DNA of 64,000 bases from Siphonodentalium dalli (Eukaryota; Mollusca; Scaphopoda; Gadilida; Siphonodentaliidae): NCBI GenBank assembly GCA_032622095.1, contig CP136061.1:214366373-214430372 (forward strand), read 5' to 3'. Shown one piece after another: positions 56,916-64,000 of the stretch (its first letter is position 1; every line of letters starts with the position of its first letter). A program made the position numbers and the translations under genes. Under the pieces are notes generated by a model. It worked only from the letters and a program-made list of their open reading frames with translations. It was not told where the DNA came from and searched no databases.

Positions 56916-57864
56916 TACAAAATGAGATGTCTGAATTTGATGTATGTTTTTGGAATTCGATGTCGGCCAGCTCTGTGTGGTAGTACTCCAGCGGAAAAGA
57001 TCTTGATTTCTCTCCCTTGAAAACAGTCGTCTGCACTTGGAAGACAAAATTTAAAAATTGATATAACATTTTTTTTTCTTTTTTTAATATATTTGATTAT
57101 CTATCGACTCACAAGATGGTTATAAACTGGCATGCGCTCTATCATCGTTAGCTATGTTAACGAAGACAATCAATTTCAGCCAAAAAATGGTTAAAATTAA
57201 TATTTTTCAAAGTCAATCTAAGGGAGATAATTCAACTTGTGAGGCAATTCCTGCGAAAAGGTTATGCTCTGATCATTTCTCTATCTTTTAACCAAGCACT
57301 CATGTGCTGTTTATTAATCACCATAGTGCAGCGGATGCAGTATCCCCCTCAAAATGGTGAAAATGGCCAGAAATCGTGTTATGCTACCTTTAAGAAGCAT
57401 GTGAAATTAACTATTTTTGGTCGATTAATCTTCCGTATTTTCATGTCAACATTGGATTATTTGTATATTCTTTATAAAACACCTTTTCCCTTTCTCAGAC
57501 ATCGGATTCATTTCCAAACATCAAATTTAAACCAAAACATGTGTATGTTACTAAATATAGGGCACTATTCCACCTGCAAAAACCTGTTAAGATTTTGAAT
57601 ATTGAAGATTGTGTGCCTGCACTCCGCAAGTAAGTATATATTATATTAGGGGACACTTTATTAATTGTAAACAATCACAGGAGAATGTTGTGAAGGGGGG
57701 TGGTGCAGCCATTTTGTATTATATAGCCAAGGCATACATGGGGAAAAGAAGGGGGGTTTGCGTGGCATCTCTTTTTGTCTTATTTAATTGAGAGACTTCA
57801 TAAAATTAATATCGATAGAGTCAACCATACACAAATGTATCTGTCTTATTTTTTCTTGTTACAG
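56916..57864. other. AT-rich DNA, no gene supported
   Basis: Includes a 119-codon open frame (57239-57598) with a non-ATG start and no recognisable domain, judged to be chance. No repeat partner was noted. Confidence 0.4.
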
Positions 57865-57975
57865 GTGATAATGCCACAGATTTTTAACTCTGTCCCGAGC
57901 GAGAGAAAACTGGCCTCATTACAGCAGTCAATTATGCGTAACATCCTTAGAACTTCATCTGGTTGCCATTTTTGA
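57865..57975 (+). CDS. candidate downstream exon after a strong acceptor
   Basis: TTATTTTTTCTTGTTACAG ends at 57864. The phase-0 frame that follows encodes VIMPQIFNSVPSERKLASLQ and 17 more residues to a TGA at 57975. This phase matches the donor at 55868, so it could be the terminal exon of the Helentron transcript (a 2-kb intron), or an exon of an unrelated gene. There is no homology that I recognise. Confidence 0.25.
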   Translation: MIMPQIFNSVPSERKLASLQQSIMRNILRTSSGCHF

Positions 57976-58021
57976 ACTGCACATGTGCGAGATGAATATG
58001 GGAAGTTGAGTGTGAGATGGG

Positions 58022-58526
58022 TTGCCAAAGTACAGTCTGTTGCAGCACATCGATTCGCCTACTTTGTTCATCACAGAGTACCATCAAACCATGCGTCTCA
58101 TCTATGCCACAAGAAGGACTGTTAACTCAAGTCATATATCACTGCAGCCGGACAAAATAAATAAAGACCGGAGAGACTGCCTGTACAAGACATCATGTGA
58201 TGTTCATATAATGTATCATTCGTGCATGTTATGGTTATATCGGCAGGTAAGATACATATATAAATCACTAATAAATGTTTAAAGTCATTCTGCGACTTGC
58301 GTAGTGAATGATAAAGAGCTAATTTGTCTCATTTTCTCAATTGCACAGTCATTGGATGTGTCATGACAAGCGACACCAACATATTTTGGCAATAAAATTA
58401 GCAATTTTCCTGTGCTGTGGGTGGTCTAATGGACCACAGAACAGCAAAGTGCTTGAAAAATTTCTGCTTCAGAGTGTGCTGTTTGGTTCGTACATAAAAA
58501 CACAATGGTTGATACTTTCATTATAG
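58022..58526 (+). other. two exon-like stretches of unknown gene
   Basis: A 75-codon open stretch (58022-58246, including ITEYHQTMRLIYATRRTVNS) ends at CAG|GTAAGA, a good donor. A second (about 58349-58526, including HQHILAIKLAIFLCCGWSNG) follows TTTTCTCAATTGCACAG, a good acceptor. Their phases do not join into one open frame, so a functional gene is not shown. They could be remnants of a host or transposon gene. Confidence 0.25.
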
Positions 58527-59727
58527 CCCCTTTTTAAAAAAAAGGGGGTATACTGTTTTGCACCTGTCCGTCCGTCCGTCCGTACGTCCGTCCGATGTCT
58601 GTTCATGTCATAAGTTGAATAATAGTGCTCGGATCTCAATGAAATTAGGTATGTATGTTCACTACTATGAGGACATTGAATAGAGGGTTCCATCGTTTTG
58701 TTCGGATTTTCCATTCTAGAGTTATTCATCTTTGTTTATCTGGAAATGTTGAATTTTTTGTCCATCTGGTGTCTGTTCATGTTGTAACTTCAACAGTTGT
58801 GCTGGGATCTCAATGAAATTTGGTATGGATGTTCACAACTATGAGGACATTAAATAGAGGGTTCTATCGTTTTGTTCAGATTTTCCATTCTAGAGTTATT
58901 CATCTTTGTTTATCTGGAAATGTTGGATTTTTTGTCCGTCTGGTGTCTGTTCATGTCATAACATGAACAGTAGTGCTCAGATCTCAATAAAATTTGGTAT
59001 GGATGTTCACTACTATGAGAGCATTCAATAGAGGGTTCCATCGTTTTGTTCGGATTTTCCATTCTAGAGTTATTCATCTTTGTTTATCTGGAAATGTTGA
59101 ATTTTTTATCCATCTGGTGTCTGTTCATGTCGTAACTTCAACAGTTGTGCTGGGATCTCAATGAAATTTGGTATGGATGTTCACAACTATGAGGACATTA
59201 AATAGAGGGTTCCATCGTTTTGTTCAGATTTTCCATTCTAGAGTTATTCATCTTTGTTTATCTGGAAATGTTGGATTTTTTGTCCGTCTGGTGTCTGTTC
59301 ATGTCATAACATGAACAGTAGTGCTCAGATCTCAATGAAATTTGGTATGGATGTTCACTACTATGAGGACATTAAAAAGAGGGTTCCATCGTTTTGTTCG
59401 GATTTTCCATTCTAGAGTTATTCATCTTTGTTTATCTGTACATGTTGGCTTTTTGGTCCGTCTGTTGTCTGTTCAGGTCATAACTTGAACAGTAATGCTC
59501 GGATCTCAATGAAATTTTGTATGGATGTTCACCACTATGAGGACATTTAATGGCACATTCAACTGTTTTGTTTTGTTTTTTTGTGCTATAGTTATTCATC
59601 TTCGTTTATATGAAAATGCTGATTTTTGGGTCCATCTGTCTGAGTATAGCAGTCATAAGTTATAGATATGCCCACACTAGGCGGTATGCCACTAGGGGGT
59701 ATGTACCGGACGACAGTCCATCTCTTG
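58522..59727 (+). mobile_element. family G element with six 174-bp units
   Basis: 5' hairpin TATA-g-CCCCTTTTT / AAAAAGGGG-g-TATA, then CTGTTTTGCACC and GTCCGTCC repeats. Units begin at TGTCTGTTCATG: 58596, 58770, 58944, 59118, 59292 and 59466, exactly 174 bp apart. The 3' end is GGACGACAGTCCATCTCTTG followed by TTTTTG. The 14944-15266 copy defines both ends independently. Non-coding. Variable unit number between copies resembles Pearl/HINE elements of bivalves. Confidence 0.85.
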
Positions 59728-59924
59728 TTTTTGTTTGTATCATATGAATGGCTGAGCTTCCGTAGCATGTTAAAAGAGAAATATTTATTCAACGCATTCT
59801 GTATTTTGAACTGGTCAGATTTTTTATTTCAGATGCACCTTACAAACCAGTGAAGATGCTGGACATTTATTGTGGTTGTTAGTCAAACAAGGAGTTATGT
59901 TCTGTATAGCATAATATGCTTTTT

Positions 59925-60899
59925 AGCTCACCTGAGACGAAGTCTCCGGTGGAGCTATAGCAGGGTTTCCGCTATACCGGCACAGGGTCCCCTTGACGGC
60001 CCCGTTCCCCTCGCCAAGTTTTCCCCTCCTGCCATACCCCAGGACATACTGCATGTCTATAAAGGTATAAAGATGTTTAAAACTTCTGAATTTTGTTGGA
60101 ATAGTACTAAGGAATTTTAAAAGGTGAATTTATTTTATATCTTGTGAGTGTACACTCTAAACGCGTTGTTAAATTGAAACAGGAAGTGATCAGAACTGAC
60201 ATCGCTAGGAGCTATGCCTTTGAGGTCGGTTAGTTACGTTGCGGTTGTATGTAATCAGCCTTAATATATTCCGATTACGTTATGCATCCGAAACATCTGC
60301 TGTGTCTTCCACAGTGAGTCTTTTAACATTAACGAGCACGTTTAACTCGGGATTAAAATTACTGGTTTTTCTGTACATGTACTTCGTAAATTAATATATA
60401 TCTAATAAATTTACTAGTTTTAAAGTTACAGGTACATGTATAAGGTTTGATAGCTTGGCACTTGGGCAGAAATGGAACAAAACAATCTGCCGTTTCTACT
60501 CTCACACGATTCTATTGGCCGATATAACGAAAGTAGTTCAACCAGTGCTAAAAGTAAAACAGGCTACTTTTACCTGGATTTTTCCCCTTGACGGCTACCG
60601 GCCCCATTCCCCTACCCCTAGCGGAAACCCTGGCTATAGTCATCACACCGTCGTCCGTCCATCCGTCAACAATTGGGACTATTTAGCTTATATTTGGTAT
60701 GGAGGCTCCTTCGGTGACTGGGGTTTAGATTTGTTCAGATTTGGGGTCATTTTAGGTAAATCAGTTCAGTTCAACTCTTTAAATCTACTGTCTGAAATTA
60801 CCAAATTAATGGATCTCATAGATGGGGATTCATCTTTATTCAAATAGGGCTGGAGATAAGAGATTTAATTATCAACCATTCACCCTACCTGTGCTTTTT
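59925..60899 (+). mobile_element. AGCTC-family copy interrupted by a hAT insertion
   Basis: 5' hairpin AGCTCACCTGAGAC-gaa-GTCTCCGGTGGAGCT is intact. The element is split at 59960/60633 by a 672-bp insertion and continues with GTCATCACACCGTCGTCCG. It then shares 39480-39660 sequence (TTGGGGTCATTTTAGG, GAGATAAGAGATTTAATTA) and runs into the next copy at 60900 without a CTTGTT end. Confidence 0.75.
59961..60632. mobile_element. non-autonomous hAT element, 672 bp
   Basis: Terminal inverted repeats CAGGGTTTCCGCTA are perfect over 14 bp, and GCTATAG flanks both sides (59954-59960, 60633-60639). The uninterrupted site GGAGCTATAGTCATCAC is present at 60931-60947. Subterminal direct motifs CCCCTTGACGGC and CCC.TTCCCCT recur at both ends. 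CAGGG-type ends and a 7-8-bp duplication fit hAT. No transposase is encoded. Confidence 0.88.
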
Positions 60900-61304
60900 A
60901 GCTCACCTGAGACGAAGTCTCCGGTGGAGCTATAGTCATCACTCCTCGTCTGTCCATCGTCCGTCCATCCGTCAACAATTGTTGAACATCTTCTCCTCTG
61001 GAACCATAAGACCAAATGGGTTCATATTTGTTGTGGATGTTCCCTAGGTGGCTCTCATTCAGATTTGTTCAAATGAGGTCACTGGGTCAAATAGTTGCGA
61101 AGCCAGGGCCATAACTCGGGTCACTGGGTCAAATGTGGACGGGGCCAGGGACATAACTCAATTTTTTTTTTTTAGATTTAACTCTTTAGATATCTACTTA
61201 TTTTAAAGTGATTATGAAAAGTTCTGACTGTTGTGGTCTTCAGAGTCCCAGTCTTACCAGTCTTTGCAGTCTGGTGGGCGACCCCACAGTCATTGACTGT
61301 CTTG
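60900..61304 (+). mobile_element. short AGCTC-family copy with both ends
   Basis: From hairpin AGCTCACCTGAGAC to CAGTCATTGACTGTCTTG, 405 bp, preceded by a T-run. It includes CCAGGGACATAACTCAATTT and a T-run followed by TAGATTTAACTCTTTAG, the empty site for element D in the long copy. Non-coding; it serves as the reference copy for this family. Confidence 0.8.
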
Positions 61305-61468
61305 GTTAACAAATTTGTCCTTATCTCGAAACAATTTCTTGATGCGAACAAGTTCCATTCTCAACAGTTGAGTACACTTGACGAAAGTTTCTTTACAAAT
61401 CATGATTTGTCTCCCCCTAAAACTGCAGGTTTGGTATTTTATTTGAGTTTCTGTATTCTCTTTTGCAG

Positions 61469-61667
61469 GCTTCGTGATGAATGGATGAAACATGTAAAGT
61501 GTGCTATCGGCGCTGATGTCGTTGAAATGTATCAGACAGATTTCTGGAGTTGGGAACTGGCGTCAGTTGTAACAGATTCGACGCGTACAAGACTAGCAGC
61601 ATTTATGGAATTCAGTGACATTTTTGCCATTGAGGACTCAGTCGACGCAATTGAGTTTCAAGTGTGA
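61469..61667 (+). CDS. candidate terminal coding exon, unknown gene
   Basis: TTTGAGTTTCTGTATTCTCTTTTGCAG is a strong acceptor ending at 61468. The following frame reads LRDEWMKHVKCAIGADVVEM and 44 more residues to TGA at 61667, with mixed, protein-like composition (acidic end IEDSVDAIEFQV). I do not recognise the family. It may be the last exon of a host gene whose other exons lie outside or are not discernible. Confidence 0.35.
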
Positions 61668-63101
61668 CATTCCTGTTGCATAAAAAGCTTTCGGTGTGTT
61701 TACACAATCTCTTTGTGCATAACTTGTTAGAAACTGACATAGCGAGCGGTAACTTTCATTAAGTATTTTGCTCTGTGACGACAGATACCGACTGTGTAGC
61801 AGCTTTGCAGCCAGCTTGTGGGCGATTATTATAAGTTGTGTCAACAGAAACATCAATGCTATGGTTATCACTTAGAAGATTTCGTATGAATATCTGATTC
61901 TGTTGCAAGGAATCGTGTTTATTTCACCAGTCTTATCACAGAACTTACTGGGACGATTGGACAGCAGTTAACGGGATGGATGTTGAATGTTCAGATAACT
62001 CAAAATAAGACATTTGTCCGATGGTTCGACTTTGCTTTTGAGCATGGATAAGCATAACCGATCATTTAAGTCCACCTGCAGGAAATCCCCTTGAAGATTT
62101 AGCCAATGTATCAGACAAAACGCTGCGGACTCCTTCCAACTGGCAGGACACGCATATTATTCTCACATAAACAAATGCCTAGTTTCTGGCAGATTGCCAT
62201 TTCTGGAATTGGACGCTGACATCTCCCATTATTGTGAATATAAAAGAATGAAGGATAAGCTGAATTAATTTTGTTCAGATTCACAATATGATTTTCATAC
62301 TTGGCTGTCAATTTCACATTGGGTCACATCAGGTGCGAATTAATGGGCTGAAGTTTCCCGGGTAGAATCCCATCACTCGTCATGTTGCATGCTTCTAAAT
62401 ATTCATCAGTGCGCTTCGGTCTAAGAATCGTAATTTTTTTCCTCTTCGATCTTTATCCTGAGAATTAGAATTAGCGCTCTCTTCATGTTGATCATTAGAT
62501 CGTGTATTACACCATCTAATTGGCAACATGCCATCTTTATAACCTTTATTTCTTTTATTTTTATTTTTCATGGTGTTGGAGATTAACAAATAATTTTTCG
62601 AGTTTGTATGTAAAGAATTGGAAAACCATAGAGCAAAATAATAACAAAGAATGATGTCATTACAATATGTCGTCATGGATGCAACAAAGGGAATAACCTT
62701 GTGACTTTTTCAGGCACCTGTTGATTACTTCCCTTGGAGGGGGGGGGGGGAGGTGTTTGAAAATAAAGCATGGAATCTACAATATGAATAGCTAACTTGT
62801 AACACTGAGTGATGGAATTCTACTTGAAATAGATGCATTACATGTCTAGAATGATCTGACCCCATGGTCTTACCTATAATTAGTAAATATATAAGATATC
62901 CAGGTCATGGTGAACTGCAGACTGGAAATGGCTAAAATGTTGATTACCCAAGGCATGTTCTGTTGTGAATAAAAAAATGTTCAACAATATTTCCTATATA
63001 TGTCATATATCAAATTTATCGGCATAACCCTAGGAAGACGAAAATGCGCTCAAGGGGGGTAACTCTATTTTTCCTTTAAGGTAGCAATACACAATTTCAT
63101 G
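61668..63101. other. non-coding, G-run at about 62738
   Basis: No gene or repeat partner recognised. A poly-G stretch lies near 62739-62751. Short frames on both strands have no domain. Confidence 0.45.
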
Positions 63102-63222
63102 GCTTGTAGGAGGGCTGAAAAATATGATTTTAAGCATATAAGAACTATAACTGTCAGTTTGGCCTCTGTTATACCTGGGAGTAATGGTTTGATGGTTTAA
63201 TTATTTTATAAAGGTACCTTGA
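63102..63222 (+). repeat. second copy of the 56.8-kb dispersed repeat
   Basis: Same landmarks as 56785-56915: GGCTTGTAGGAGGGCTGAAA, CAGTTTGGCCTCTGTTATAC, TTATTTTATAAAGGTACC. It runs directly into a GGGGGGTATACTGG hairpin-family start. Confidence 0.75.
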
Positions 63223-63225
63223 AGA

Positions 63226-64000
63226 AAATGGGGGGTATACTGGATTGACTGCGTCTGTCCGTGTGTCACACTTTTGGATTGACAGCGTCTGTCCATCTGT
63301 CACACTTTCTCCCTCCGTGCGTGTGTCCGTACGACCTCATAACTCGAACAACCGATTTCAATAATATTTTGTATGCAATCTCCTTAGGACCACCTCTCCG
63401 CATGATGCTAATTGCGGTCCAACCTTCTTTTTTTAAGTTACACCTTAATTTTCGACTTATTTTTACTTACAAAATTCTGTCCGACTTAATAAATTTGACA
63501 AATATGAACATATTTCAATAATTTTTGGTATACATGCTTGTCACAACACCCTCTCTACATGATGCGGCTCAGGGTTGGCTCGGACTGTTTTTACTAACAT
63601 TACACTTCATTTTCGACTTATTTTGACTTGGAAAATTTTGGGATTTAGTTTTTGTGGATGCTATCAAGTTAGGATATTTTGCGAAAGTTTCTTTGAATAT
63701 GGGTTCGGAACACTTTACGGATAATGCGGGTTGAATCTGCCACAGTGGGGGTATGCTAGCTTGTTTGATATATAGGGTACTGATTTGACTTCCGGTTTGG
63801 GGGAACTGGCGAGTGGGTATGTATCTCAAAATCTTTTGGTGCATAATTTGATGAAATTTGGTGGATATAATACTGTGGTTGATGACTAGTACTATGGTCT
63901 ATAGTATCACAATACTCGCATGTGTCTGCTTACAACTAACCCGCTATCAGATCAGTATTATATTTCTAATTCTTCCGTTTTTTATTATTTTTTTTTCAAT
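63226..64000 (+). mobile_element. hairpin-family start joined to 28.4-kb-type repeat
   Basis: GGGGGGTATACTGGATTGAC followed by CTGTCCGTGTGTC and GTGTCCGTACG matches the GTATAYTG opening of the other families (compare 38640 and 39174). Two internal units about 185 bp apart carry CACCTTAATTTTCGACTTAT. From 63767 to 63945 the sequence matches 28395-28551 (TGACTTCCGGTTTGGG, CTCGCATGTGTCTGCT). The window ends inside this repeat. Confidence 0.6.

Noticed and set aside
57239-57598. 119-codon frame downstream of the Helentron as a second element gene
   Set aside because: Non-ATG start, AT-rich chance-like composition, no domain, no splice or promoter support.

Overview
The window looks like intergenic, transposon-dense DNA from a lophotrochozoan animal, most likely a marine bivalve. 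It is AT-rich, has no compact gene layout, and contains several repeats of a style familiar from mollusc genomes: units opening AGCTCACCTGAG, runs of GTCCGTCC, repeated ACATGTAC and long poly-G tracts. The species cannot be fixed from the sequence. I see no convincing complete host gene, rRNA, tRNA or CRISPR. Almost everything recognisable is mobile or derived from mobile DNA.

The one clear protein gene is an 8.2-kb uninterrupted reading frame at 47.7-55.9 kb. It encodes a giant Helitron protein of the Helentron/Helitron2 type (C-terminal endonuclease). Domain order: low-complexity N-terminus, UL36-like cysteine protease, OTU cysteine protease, a basic 18-residue repeat array, a Cys-rich zinc-binding region, an HUH/two-tyrosine Rep nuclease, a Pif1-type helicase and an apurinic-like endonuclease. 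A splice acceptor lies directly before ATG 47717 and a GTAAGT donor lies just before the stop, so the frame is probably one large phase-0 exon.

Around it lie many non-coding repeat families that share a terminal layout: a 5' hairpin, often ending in GTATAYTG, then GTCC-rich DNA, then tandem units of about 160-175 bp. Three of the families end in a 3' hairpin followed by CTTGTT. One copy (40.18-40.72 kb) sits in a T-tract of another repeat whose empty version is also in the window, with no target duplication. This is how Helentron-related non-autonomous elements (HINEs, Pearl-like) behave, and I propose these families are such passengers. The repeat block upstream of the Helentron gene has the same 5' end as one of them (58.5-59.7 kb).

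Layout. 0.9-1.2 kb: piggyBac-type MITE. 2.3-2.5 kb: perfect 83-bp inverted repeat. 3.5-3.8 kb: poly-G/hAT-end-like repeats. 5.7-6.1 kb: foldback. 7.3-7.4 kb: palindrome cluster. 7.6-9.5 kb: 383-bp satellite. 9.5-10.2 kb: GC-palindrome repeats. 10.4-12.0 kb: tandem duplication. 12.4-14.9 kb: nothing identifiable. 14.9-15.3 kb: short reverse-strand Helentron-like passenger. 15.7-26.5 kb: six 1734-bp tandem units plus two 211-bp partial units. 26.5-28.6 kb: related hairpin-led repeat. 28.7-29.3 kb: nested inverted repeat with Pol III-like boxes. 29.96-35.99 kb: large TIR element with a 7-8-bp target duplication and a second foldback nested inside. 36.2-36.5 kb: small possible gene start. 37-40.9 kb: AGCTC-family copy with insertions. 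41-45 kb: assorted inverted and tandem repeats. 45.2-47.7 kb: repeat block leading into the Helentron gene. 56-64 kb: more hairpin-led families, a hAT non-autonomous insertion with its empty site visible, and a few exon-like fragments that may belong to a host gene.
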